Assembly (NCBI RefSeq): GCF_018294505.1
Contig: NC_057809.1
Location: 416,133,485-416,197,484, forward strand
Direction: 5' to 3'
Length of the DNA stretch: 64,000 nucleotides
Origin: Triticum aestivum
Lineage: Eukaryota; Streptophyta; Magnoliopsida; Poales; Poaceae
The notes beneath the pieces are model-generated. The model was given only the letters and a program-made list of their open reading frames with translations, was not told where the DNA came from and ran no database searches. The translations under genes were made by a program, and so were the position numbers. Positions 33,335 to 43,215 of this stretch are shown one piece after another (within the stretch, counting starts at the first letter, position 1; every line of letters begins with the position of its first letter).

Positions 33335-36300
33335 ATGCCAGGTGTTCCCAGGGGACTGGCTGAGCATCGCCTAAGAGTCGACAAGTCTGCAAAGCCAGTA
33401 AAAGAACATCTTCGGCGGTCCGCCGTCCAGAAGAGAAAGGCCATCGGTGAAGAAGTGGCTCGACTGTTGGCGGCAGGATTTATCCGAGAGATATTCCACT
33501 CCGAGTGGCTCGCTAACGTCGTCATGGTTCCTAAGAAGGACAAGTCGCTCCGAATGTGCATTGATTTCAAGCACATAAACCGGGCCTGCCCGAAAGATCA
33601 CTTTCCTCTCCCTCGCATAGATCAAATTGTTGACTCGACCGCGGGATGCGAGAGGTTGTCTTTTTTAGATGCTTACTCCGGGTACCACCAGATCCGTCTG
33701 TATGGACCCGATGAAGTAAAAACAGCTTTCATCACTCCATTCGGGTGCTTCTGCTATATCACCATGCCGTTCGGCCTCAAGAATGCCGGAGCCACGTTTA
33801 TGCGAATGATTCAGAAGTGTCTGCTCACTCAAATCAATCGGAATGTGGAAGCTTATATGGATGATATTGTTGTCAAGTCACGAAAAGGTTCCGACCTGCT
33901 CGCTGACCTTGCCGAAACATTTGCCAACCTCAGAAGGTATGATATCAAGCTCAATCCATCAAAGTGCACATTTGGAGTTCCTGGTGGCAAGTTACTCGGT
34001 TTTCTCGTTTCCGAACGGGGAATCGACGCCAACCCAGAAAAGATTGGCACTATTCTCCGAATGAAACGCCCTGTGCGAGTGCACGATGTCCAGAAGCTTA
34101 CTGGATGCTTGGCCGCATTAAGTCGATTCATCTCGCGACTCGGTGAAAAGGCATTGCCTCTTTACCGACTGATGAAGAAGGCTGACAAGTTCGAGTGGAC
34201 TCCAGAAGCTGATGCAGCGTTTGCCGAGCTAAAAGCTCTGCTCTCCACCCAGCCGGTGCTTGCTGCTCCAATCAGCAAAGAGCCTCTGTTGCTCTACATC
34301 GCAGCCACAGGACAAGTCGTCAGTACTGTGCTAACGGTCGAGCGGGAAGAAGAAGGAAAAGCTCTCAAAGTTCAGCGTCCAGTGTATTATTTGTCTGAAG
34401 TCTTGACTCCATCCAAGCAGAGATATCCTCATTATCAGAAGCTTGTGTATGGAATATACATGACCACGAAGAAGGTTGCTCATTATTTCTCTGACCATTC
34501 AATCACAGTCGTCAGCGACGCTCCACTATCAGAGATTTTGCACAACAGAGATGCAACTGGTCGAGTGGCCAAATGGGCGATTGAACTTCTTCCCCTTGAT
34601 ATCAAGTTTGAGGCAAAGAAAGCCATTAAGTCCCAGGCAATAGCAGATTTCCTAGCCGAGTGGGTCGAACAGCAACAGCCGACTGAAGTTCACTCGGAGC
34701 ATTGGACCATGTTTTTCGATGGCTCTAAGATGTTGAATGGTTCCGGTGCTGGGGTTGTCCTGGTTTCCCCCAGAGGAGATAAGCTCAGATATGTGCTCCA
34801 GATTCACTTTGATTCCTCCAACAATGAGGCAGAATATGAGGCCCTCCTATATGGGTTGCGCATGGCCATTTCACTCGGCGTCCGTCGCCTAATGGTTTAT
34901 GGCGACTCAGATTTAGTGGTCAACCAAGTGATGAAAGAGTGGGACGTAAGAAGCCCAGCCATGACTGGATACTGCAGTGCAGTGAGGAAGCTGGAGAAAA
35001 AGTTCGAGGGGTTGGAGCTCCATCATATACCCCGACTGAAGAATCAAGCAGCTGATGATCTAGCAAAGATAGGTTCCAAGAGAGAAGCCATTCCGAGTGG
35101 TGTGTTCTTGGAGCATATACATACTCCATCAGTCAAAGAAGATCCTTTTACCGAAGAAACTCCGCAGCCCAAGAGTGCCACAGATCCGACTGAAGTTGAA
35201 GTCCCAGCGGTGGTCGACTTGATCATGGAGGTTTTGGTAGTCATTCCCGACTGGACGATTCCATATGTTGCATATATCTTGAGGAAAGAACTTCCGGAGG
35301 ACGAGGAAGAGGCTCGACAGATCGTCCGTCGATCTAAGGCCTTTACCGTCATCAAAGGACAATTATACAGAGAGAGCGCGACTGGAGTCGGACAGAAGTG
35401 CATTACACCAGAAGAAGGTCGACTCATCCTCAACGATATTCACTCGGGAACCTGTGGTCATCATGCGTCCTCTCGGACCATCGTGGCCAAAGCATACCGA
35501 GCCGGATTTTACTGGCCCAAGGCGAATGAGATGGCAAAGGAGATAGTAGATAAGTGCGAAGGATGTCAGTTCTACTCGAATATGTCGCACAAGCCTGCGT
35601 CAGCTTTGAAGACCATCCCACTCGTCTGGCCTTTTGCAGTTTGGGGGCTGGACATGATCGGTCCTTTGAGAACAGGACGAAGTGGCTTCACGCATGTACT
35701 GGTGGCAGTCGACAAGTTCACCAAGTGGATCGAAGCTAAACCGATCAAGAGCCTCGACACCGGTACTGCTGTTAGCTTCATCAGGGAACTGGTATTCAGA
35801 TATGGAGTCCCGCACAGCATCATCACGGATAATGGGTCGAACTTTGACTCAGAGGAATTCAGAACCTTCTGCAACTCCCAAGGCACGCGGGTCGACTACG
35901 CGTCGGTCGCTCATCCGCAGTCGAATGGACAAGCAGAGCGAGCTAATGGACTGATTCTCAAGGGGCTGAAACCGCGACTGATGCGTGATCTCAAACACGC
36001 GGCTGGAGCTTGGGTCGAAGAACTTCCATCTGTGCTCTGGGGACTGCGGACCACGCCCAATCGGTCGACCGGAAGAACTCCATTCTTCTTGGTCTATGGA
36101 GCCGAAGCAGTCTTGCCAAGTGATCTTCTCCACAATGCTCCTCGAGTCGAAACCTACAACGAAGCAGAAGCTGAACAAGCGCGGCAAGACGCAGTCGACC
36201 TTTTAGAGGAAGAAAGGGAGATGGCTCTGATCCGGTCGACCATCTACCAACAAGATCTGCGCCGTTTCCACGCTCGAAATGTGAGAAGTCGAGCCTTCCA

Positions 36301-36484
36301 GGAAGGAGATCTGGTGCTCCGAGTGGATCAACACAAACAACATAAGCTTGCTCCTTCTTGGGAAGGCCCTTTCATCGTCACCAAGGTTCTCCACAACGGG
36401 GCATACCGTCTTTACAACGTCGAGCATAATATCGACGAGCCCCGAGCTTGGAACGCGGAGCTACTCCGCCCGTTTTACACTTAA
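33335..36484 (+). CDS. Pol of Tat-type gypsy: reverse transcriptase, two RNase H domains, integrase
   Basis: This 1049-residue frame is in register with gag-protease; coding sequence actually begins right after the TAG at 33271, and the ATG at 33335 is only the first Met. The reverse transcriptase has 'EAYMDDIVVKS' near residue 174. The first RNase H has lost its catalytic start (LLYIAATGQVVS, where DAS is usual). A second, archaeal-type RNase H begins near 460 ('MFFDGS', 'NNEAEYEAL', 'VYGDSDLVV') and looks intact. Integrase has an HHCC zinc finger ('HSGTCGHHASS...CEGCQ'), then D near 773 (GLDMIG), D in 'ITDNGSNF' and E in 'QSNGQAERANG'. Dual RNase H is typical of the Tat lineage. No internal stop or frameshift is present. 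Confidence 0.93.
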   Translation: MPGVPRGLAEHRLRVDKSAKPVKEHLRRSAVQKRKAIGEEVARLLAAGFIREIFHSEWLANVVMVPKKDKSLRMCIDFKHINRACPKDHFPLPRIDQIVDSTAGCERLSFLDAYSGYHQIRLYGPDEVKTAFITPFGCFCYITMPFGLKNAGATFMRMIQKCLLTQINRNVEAYMDDIVVKSRKGSDLLADLAETFANLRRYDIKLNPSKCTFGVPGGKLLGFLVSERGIDANPEKIGTILRMKRPVRVHDVQKLTGCLAALSRFISRLGEKALPLYRLMKKADKFEWTPEADAAFAELKALLSTQPVLAAPISKEPLLLYIAATGQVVSTVLTVEREEEGKALKVQRPVYYLSEVLTPSKQRYPHYQKLVYGIYMTTKKVAHYFSDHSITVVSDAPLSEILHNRDATGRVAKWAIELLPLDIKFEAKKAIKSQAIADFLAEWVEQQQPTEVHSEHWTMFFDGSKMLNGSGAGVVLVSPRGDKLRYVLQIHFDSSNNEAEYEALLYGLRMAISLGVRRLMVYGDSDLVVNQVMKEWDVRSPAMTGYCSAVRKLEKKFEGLELHHIPRLKNQAADDLAKIGSKREAIPSGVFLEHIHTPSVKEDPFTEETPQPKSATDPTEVEVPAVVDLIMEVLVVIPDWTIPYVAYILRKELPEDEEEARQIVRRSKAFTVIKGQLYRESATGVGQKCITPEEGRLILNDIHSGTCGHHASSRTIVAKAYRAGFYWPKANEMAKEIVDKCEGCQFYSNMSHKPASALKTIPLVWPFAVWGLDMIGPLRTGRSGFTHVLVAVDKFTKWIEAKPIKSLDTGTAVSFIRELVFRYGVPHSIITDNGSNFDSEEFRTFCNSQGTRVDYASVAHPQSNGQAERANGLILKGLKPRLMRDLKHAAGAWVEELPSVLWGLRTTPNRSTGRTPFFLVYGAEAVLPSDLLHNAPRVETYNEAEAEQARQDAVDLLEEEREMALIRSTIYQQDLRRFHARNVRSRAFQEGDLVLRVDQHKQHKLAPSWEGPFIVTKVLHNGAYRLYNVEHNIDEPRAWNAELLRPFYT

Positions 36485-36589
36485 GTTGTATCACTCGGAT
36501 GGGTTGCAATAAAGAACGTCTGTAATTCATGGGTTTAGAAATAATTGTGTCAGCACTTTTTCTTTCTTGTCCACATAAAAACTCCCCCT

Positions 36590-37650
36590 CAGTGGGTGGC
36601 TTAGCTGCGAATCCGTTTCGCCTAAGTTTGGAAAAATCCTGTCGAGTGGTGAGCCAGACTCTCACTCGGAGGCTTAGCTGCGAATCCGTTTCGCCTAAGT
36701 TGTGAAAATCCTACCGAGTGGTAAGCCAGCCTTCCACTCGGAGGCTTAGCTGCAGCCTCGTGCTCGCCTAAGTTATCAAAATCCTACCGAGTGGTGAGCA
36801 ATCCTCTCACTCGGAGGCTTAGCTGCAGCCTCGTGCTCGCCTAAGTTATCAAAATCCTACCGAGTGGTGAGCAATCCTCTCACTCGGAGGCTTAGCTGCA
36901 GCCTCGTGCTCGCCTAAGTTATCAAAATCCTACCGAGTGGTAAGCCAGCCTTCCACTCGGAGGCTTAGCTGCGAATCCGTTTCGCCTAAGTTTATCAAAA
37001 TCCTACCGAGTGGTGAGCAATCCTCCCACTCGGAGGCTTAGCTGCAGTCCAAGCACTCGCCTAAGTTATAAAAATCCTACCGAGTGGTGAGCAATCCTCC
37101 CACTCGGAGGCTTAGCTGCAGTCCAAGCACTCGCCTAAGTTTATAAAAATCCTACCGAGTGGTGAGCAATCCTCCCACTCGGAGGCTTAGCTGCAGTCCA
37201 AGCACTCGCCTAAGTTATAAAAATCCTACCGAGTGGTAAGCAATCCTCTCACTCGGAGGCTTAGCTGCAGTCCAAGCACTCGCCTAAGTTTATAAAAATC
37301 CTACCGAGTGGTGAGCAATCCTCCCACTCGGAGGCTTAGCTGCAGTCCAAGCACTCGCCTAAGTTATAAAAATCCTACCGAGTGGTAAGCAATCCTCTCA
37401 CTCGGGGGCTTAGCTGCAGCCTCGTGCTCGCCTAAGTTATAAAAATCCTACCGAGTGGTGAGCAATCCTCTCACTTGGGGGCTTAGCTGCAGTCCAAGCA
37501 CTCGCCTAAGTTTATCAAAATCCTACCGAGTGGTAAGCCAGCCTTCCACTCGGAGGCTTAGCTGCGAATCCGTTTCGCCTAAGTTATAAAAACCCTACCG
37601 AGTGAAGAGCGATCCTCACGCTCGAAGGCTTAGCAGCAGTCCAAGCGCTC
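36590..37650. repeat. Tandem array, about 15 copies of a ~73-bp unit
   Basis: Each unit reads 'ggcttagctgca' then a variable word ('gcctcgtgct', 'gtccaagcac' or 'gaatccgttt') then 'cgcctaagtt', 'aaaatcctaccgagtggt' and 'cactcgga'. Three types of variable word alternate without strict order. The array lies between the end of pol (36484) and the 3' end of the antisense gene (37853). Confidence 0.95.
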
Positions 37651-37852
37651 ACCTAAGCACAGGCACCTTGCTTTGAACCTGCAAAGGACATTTTGAGCCG
37701 AAGGCAACCATATTCAAGCGCCGAATTCAAGTTCGAATCGATGTCTAAAGGAACCAAAAGTGCTCAGGCGTCAAGCCTGTTAAAGTTTGTCGGATACAAT
37801 TCCACTCGGCATACCGAGGCAAATTTAAAAGAGTCGAGCCATAAGAAGTTTT

Positions 37853-40800
37853 TTACCCCTCCTGTGGAGGGCTGGAAGGTGCGACGAATTCATCAAGGTC
37901 AATTCCGTCGGCGATCCGAGTGGCAGCTGCAAGGAAAGTCTCCATGAAGGACCTGAAGTCGTGCTTCTTGGTATTGGCCACCCGAAGAGCCGCCAGCTTC
38001 TCCTCTCGTGCATCCTTGCAGTGGACTCGGGCCAGACACAGAGCAACATCTGCACCACACCGAGCTGAGGACTTCTTCCATTCCTGCACTCGACCAGGGA
38101 TCGTGTTCAAGCGGGCCATTAATGACTCAAGGTCATTCTGAAGTGTCTCCTCAGGCCAGAGCGTCGAGTCGATGCGAGATGTGGCGGCCTTCAGCCTTGC
38201 GAGATAATCCACGACGGATGCAACGCGAGATTCCAGTCGGAAGATATCCATGGCAACCTCATCATTTACCGGAGAATTGACAGGGTCAAGGTTTGGCTCC
38301 AGTCGGCTGGTTTCTTCTTCAAAGTTTTGACAAAATTCTGCAAGAGTGATCACTAAGTCAAGGGGATAGTCGAATGGAAGAAGCCACAGTCAGAAATACT
38401 TGCCAAACATGGAGGTTTACCTTCGAGCATAAGAAACAGCTTCTTGGCAAAGCCACTCAGGAAGGCCTCCAGCGCAGTCTTCTTCTCAGTCAATTTGCTG
38501 ACTTGATCGGTCAAGGCAGCTTTGTCAGTTCTCAGTCGACTGACTTCTTTGTTGGCAATCCCAAGAGCAGTCTTCAGGTTGGTATTGTCTTGTTCAAGCT
38601 TGGTGACTGAAGCTAACTTCTCGTCAGCAAGCTTGATCTTCTCAGCTAGCTCAAGGTCTTTCTTCTGCTGGGCCTCCTTTACCTTACCTGCAAGACACAG
38701 CAAGATCAGATGTTGAAACAAGCAAGAGGAAAAGCAGTCGTCAAGGTCTCACCAAACATACCTTCAGTCTCCTCCTTCGCCTTTGTCAGCTTCTCCTGAA
38801 CCAGCTTCAAGCTCAGCTCGACTTGAGTGTGTTTCTGTTCTAGCTCTGAGTAGCGAGCCACAAGATCACAGGAGTTCTGCGAAGAACCAATCGACCAAAC
38901 GTCAAAAATAATTCACTTCCGAGTGAAAAAGGGAAAAACACACGTTTCTAAGACTACAGCCGAATACAAGTATTCGACCGTAGTCTCGGGGACTACACCC
39001 AGTGGGTGCACTCAGCGTGCCCCCACTAATCCTGTCGAAGACAAAGTCGACCAGTCGACCTCAAAAAAAAAAAAAACAGTGTGCGAGACGCATTATCTAA
39101 GACTGTGATCAACTGCAAGCAGTCGACCACAGTCTCGGGGACTACACCCAGTGGGTGCACTCAGCGTGCCCCCACCGGTTTGCCAAATCCAGTCGACCAG
39201 TCGACTGATAGAAAGATCGACATTATAAAGCCTAAGGCCGACTGCCAGCAGTCGACCTTAGCCTTGGGGACTACACCCAGCGGGTGCACTCAGCGTGCCC
39301 CCGCTAACACGGAGTTTATTCGACACTCCCAGTGGGTGACCAATATAAATCCCGGAAAAGAAAAGTTTTTGGGAGCGTATCCAACAGAACAAACAGCAGT
39401 CGACTGACCTGGACATTGCTTTGGAGGGCAGAGCTGGCGTCATAGGCTGCTTGACTCGCATCCCGGATGGTCTTCAGCTGCTCCATCATGAGTCCCGCCT
39501 GGCGTATCGCCTCCTTCGCCGCACCAGCTTGGTCCTCTGGGACGTGGTGAGTCGTGAAGAGGGAAGGCTGCTGAGCACTCGTCAGTGGGGTCGCGAAGGT
39601 CACCGTGTGTCGAGTGGTGTTCTCTCCCTCCACAGTCAGAATCTCAGGCGCTGACGCATCCTGAGACACCTTGCCGGCAGGCGCTTTCCGACTCCTCCTG
39701 TGCTTCAGCGGCTCCTCATCCTCATCATCATCAGGCAGATCGATAACAGTGTTGGGTGGAGCTGCAGAGAAGTGTCAGGATCAGAGATCGCGAGTCAGTC
39801 GACTAAGTATGGTATTAAGAACACGGCACCTGGATTCGAAGTTGCGGCATCCTCCATCTCGTGGTCATCGGCCCGGGCCGAGGTCTCAGAAGTAGCAGCA
39901 CTGCAGCTCCAAAGGATCAGTCGACTAACATCAGTGTCGACCAGAGATAAAGTTCGCATAAGAATAAGAAAATATGAACAACACTATTACCCTGAAATGG
40001 TGGGGATGGACACCTTCATCTTCGGCAGAAGCTTGGCCGGCTTCGATGAGGCCGCCCTGGGCTGCTTCGGCGCCTTTTCAGTCGGCGCCGGAGAGGTGGT
40101 CCGAGGGCGCTTGGTCGACTGGGCAGCGGTCGCTACCCCCTTACCACGTTCGGTCGAGGGGTCGTGGACAAGTTTCGACCGCCTTTCTGAGCGCGGTGGA
40201 ACGACCTCCTCCTCCTCTTCTTCCTCGTCCTCGAGGTCATCTTCATCACCTTCATCATCATCGTCGTCGTCGTCATCCCTGCAGCATCCGAGTCCCATTC
40301 CTCCTCTCCCTGGCTCTCGCCCCCGCTCGCCTCACCTCCGCTCGCCTCGCCCCCGCTCGCCTCGCCTTCTTCAGTCGAAGTTTGTGCCCCATTGGGCATC
40401 GAGTACAGCTCGGTGAAGGCCTAGCAGTCGCCCAAACAACGATCAGTCGACCAGTCGACAGGATCGGCAGAAATGAATACAACAAAGACACGACGGAAAG
40501 CAGAGCAAGTGTACCTTGTTTGGGATGCTGTCGTGGTCGAGTGGAGGAATCCTTCTGGCTCCGCGCGGGTTGTCCCTGTTCCCGGTAACGGCTACCATCC
40601 ACCTTTCCAGAGTGACATCGTCGACTTCTTCTGGATGGACTCTGGTCTCGTCCGCGGGCCCACAGTACAACCACATGCAGTGGCTCCGGAACTGGAGAGG
40701 TTGGATGCGGCGCTTGAGGAAAACCTCCAAGAGGTCCATGCCTGTCACTCCGTCCCGAACCAGCTGCACCACTCGCTCCATCAACATCTTCACGTCGGCT

Positions 40801-41515
40801 TTCTCCTCCGGAATCAGCTTCAGAGGGGAGGGCTTGTTCACTCGGTCCATGGTAAACTGAGGGAGTCCACTCGACTGCCCTGGCGTCGACTGGACCTGGC
40901 AGTAGAACCAAGTCGACTGCCAGCCCCTGACGGACTCGGGAAAAGACATGGGCGGGAAGGTGCTATTGTTCCTCACCTGAATCCCCAGGCCCCCACACAT
41001 TTGGACGACTCGGGTCTTCTCGTCACCTGGGCTCGCCTTCTTCACGGTCTGAGAGCGACACGTGAAGATACGTTTGAACAGACCCCAGTGCGGTCGACAG
41101 CCCAAGAAACCCTCGCACATGGACACGAACGCAGCAAGGTAGGCAATGGAGTTTGGGGTAAAGTGGTGGAGCTGCGCCCCAAAGAAATTCAGGAAACCCC
41201 GGAAGAAAATGCTCGGTGGCAAGGAAAACCCCCGATCGACATGAGTGGCCAGGAGCACACACTCACCCTCTTCTGGCTGTGGCTGCCACTCCTTCCCCGG
41301 CAACCTCGCAGCTCCGTGAGGGATCAAGCCCTCGTCGGCCATGTCGAGGAGGTCCTTCTCCGTGATGGTCGACTGGATCCAGTCGCCTTGGACCCAGCCT
41401 TTCGGCAGGCGGGATCTGGACGAGGATCCTCGGCGGCTGGTGGATCTCCCTTCGCCTTCTCCGATGCCGACGCCTTCTTGGCACGCTCCAGCGCCGCCGT
41501 CTTCTCCTTGGCCAT
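37853..41515 (-). CDS. Antisense seven-exon gene of Tat-type gypsy (putative gypsy-type transposon domain)
   Basis: Minus-strand exons with GT-AG borders: 41515-40515, 40420-39991, 39900-39830, 39761-39409, 38876-38762, 38687-38421 and 38337-37853. All junctions from exon 2 onward keep the reading phase, giving about 908 codons. Exon 1 begins MAKEKTAALERAKKASASEK and carries the Transposase_28 ('putative gypsy type transposon', PF04195-like) region: 'GLIPHGAARLPGKEW', 'FFRGFLNFFGAQLHHFTPN', 'CGGLGIQVRNNSTFP'. Exon 2 is acidic (Asp/Glu runs) then basic; exons 5-7 look coiled-coil ('LELAEKIKLADEKLASVTKL'). Two single-base losses, near 41400 (exon 1) and 40275 (exon 2), break the frame, so this copy is probably dead. 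Opposite-strand genes of this kind are known in Grande and RIRE2; their role is unknown. Exon borders are read by eye. Confidence 0.75.
38975..39305. repeat. Three dispersed copies of a ~45-bp block
   Basis: 'tcggggactacacccagtg' followed by 'ggtgcactcagcgtgccccc' occurs at about 38984, 39136 and 39263 (third copy 'cttggggactacacccagcg'), each preceded by a 'cagtcgacc' word. All three lie inside the fourth intron (38877-39408) of the antisense gene. Confidence 0.85.
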
Positions 41516-42061
41516 GGTCGCCGGTGGGATGCACGAAGGGGAGCGGTGCGGAGGCGAGAGCAGGCACGCTGAGCAGGGAGGAAGAGAGCAGAGGGAGAGA
41601 GGGAGAATGCGGAGGCGCAGCACAGAAATCCTCGCCGGGCACATTTATAAGGTCCCTTCCGAGTGGCTGACGTGTGGGCCCGGTCGATCTAATCATATCT
41701 GTGAGCAGTTATGGAGACTGGATACGTGGCGAAAAAGGCGGCGCGGAGATCGAGGCGTCTACGCCCCGTCCCATCCGAACGCCGCGGTCCGCCCCGCTTC
41801 GCGCGCGCCCCCGAATTTCGCACCCCGCAGAATCCGCGAACAACAAATCTGCCTGTCAGACGCGGCGATTCCGGCGATCCGTCGCTCGGAGATCGACGAA
41901 GTCCGAAAGATCACTCGACGCAAAAACAGAATGGATCGAGTCGACCGAAGACGAATTGCTCCTTGTCGACGAAGAGATTCTTTGATCCAGAACGGCGCAC
42001 GACTAGAGCGCAAAAGTTAATCGGAAACGACGTCAACTCCTTCTTCACTCGAAGCCTCAAT

Positions 42062-42076
42062 CCATTCGGGGGCTAA
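42062..42076 (+). promoter_or_regulatory. Polypurine tract of Tat-type gypsy
   Basis: The sequence 'attcgggggctaa' directly precedes the 3' LTR and would prime plus-strand synthesis. Confidence 0.6.
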
Positions 42077-42621
42077 TGATGGGGTTATGTACCTAGGGTA
42101 GGGTCACGGACCTGTCCCAAGTAACTTACCCTAGGACATCCCTAGAAGAGGTCGCCTTCCAGTCGACCAACGAGGATCCAGTCGACCAACGAGGACACAC
42201 TCGACTGGCCTGAAGGACTCGACCACGAAGACGCACTCGACCACCAGTAGGTCAAAGGGCACTCCGCACCGCAACGGCCTGTAATTAAGTAGACTTTATG
42301 ATAGTAAAGGCACTTTATGTGGGGCGTTACCAGTAACGCCCCAGACTTAACTCACCTTAAACCTTCTCCTACGTGGGCTGGCTGGGGTCCTGGCGCACTC
42401 TATATAAGCCACCCCCCTCCACAGGCAGAGGGGTTCGGCACCTTGTAATCCATACATTCATAATCCACTCGACCGCCTCCGGGCTCCGAGACGTAGGGCT
42501 GTTACTTCCTCCGAGAAGGGCCTGAACTCGTACATCCTTTGTGCTTACAACCTCTTCATAGCTAGGACCTTGCCTCTCAATACCTACCCCCCACTCTACT
42601 GTCAGGCTTAGAACCACGACA
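42077..42621 (+). repeat. 3' LTR of Tat-type gypsy
   Basis: It is 545 bp, the same length as the 5' LTR, with about ten substitutions counted by eye (for example in 'gaggatccagtcgac' against 'gaggactcactcgac'). The TATA box is conserved at 42399-42408. Confidence 0.95.
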
Positions 42622-42626
42622 GTGCC

Positions 42627-43198
42627 CCCTTCCTTCCTTCTCCTTCTCCCTTCCTTTTTTCCCATGCCATGTGGGAGGTGGAATCCTACTAGGACTAGGG
42701 AGTCCTAGTAGGACTCCACACTTTGGGCGCGCCCTATGAGGGCCGGCCTCCTCCTCCCTCCATCCTGTATATATGTGGCCAGGGGCACCCCATAGACACA
42801 AGTTGATCATTGATCTTTTAGCCGTGTGCGGTGTCCGCCTCCACCATAATCCACCTCGGTCATATCGTAGCGGTGCTTAGGCGAAGCCCTGTTCCGGTAG
42901 CGTCATTATCACCATCATCACGCCGTCATGCTGACAAAGCTCTCCCTCGACACGCTGCTGGATCGTGATTTCGTGGGACGTCATCGAGCCAAACGTGTGC
43001 AGATCGCGGAGGTGTCGTAGCTTCAGTACTAGGATCGGTCGATCGTGAAGACGTACGACTACATCAACCGCGTTGTCATAACGCTTCCGCTTACGGTCTA
43101 CGAGGGTACGTAGACAACACTCTCCCCTCTTGTTGCTATGCATCACCATGATCTTGCGTGTGCGTAGGAATTTTTTCAAATTACTACGTTCCCCAACA
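42627..43198 (+). repeat. Copia 5' LTR, second part
   Basis: The Copia LTR resumes with 'ccccttccttccttctcc' and ends 'acgttccccaaca'. It holds a TATA-like word at 42768-42774 ahead of the expected transcription start. Confidence 0.9.
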
Positions 43199-43199
43199 G

Positions 43200-43215
43200 T
43201 GGCATCCGAGCCAGG
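43200..43215 (+). promoter_or_regulatory. Primer-binding site of Copia element
   Basis: TGGCATCCGAGCCAGG resembles the initiator tRNA-Met complement (TGGTATCAGAGC...) used by BARE-type Copia elements, with substitutions. It starts two bases after the LTR. Confidence 0.8.

Larger units (their letters stand above)
29711..42621 (+). mobile_element. Tat-lineage gypsy retrotransposon, structurally complete, 12.9 kb
   Basis: Two 545-bp LTRs (29711-30255, 42077-42621) enclose a primer-binding site, gag-protease, RT-RNase H-integrase, a tandem repeat array, an antisense multi-exon gene and a polypurine tract. By eye the LTRs differ at about 10 of 545 positions. Flanking 5-mers are CTGCC (29706-29710) and GTGCC (42622-42626), a duplication with one change. 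The second, archaeal-type RNase H and the long 3' region with an opposite-strand gene place it in the Tat group (as RIRE2, Grande and Cinful); wheat Fatima is a candidate family. It is inserted in the Copia 5' LTR. Confidence 0.93.

Noticed and set aside
36590..37650. CRISPR-like array (regular repeats with variable words)
   Set aside because: Units are contiguous tandem copies, the variable words are only three recurring types, and the context is a plant retrotransposon.
40473..42020. 515-codon plus-strand frame in the Tat element
   Set aside because: It is the shadow of exon 1 of the antisense gene; its translation has no domain, while the minus strand carries the Transposase_28-like signature and splice sites.
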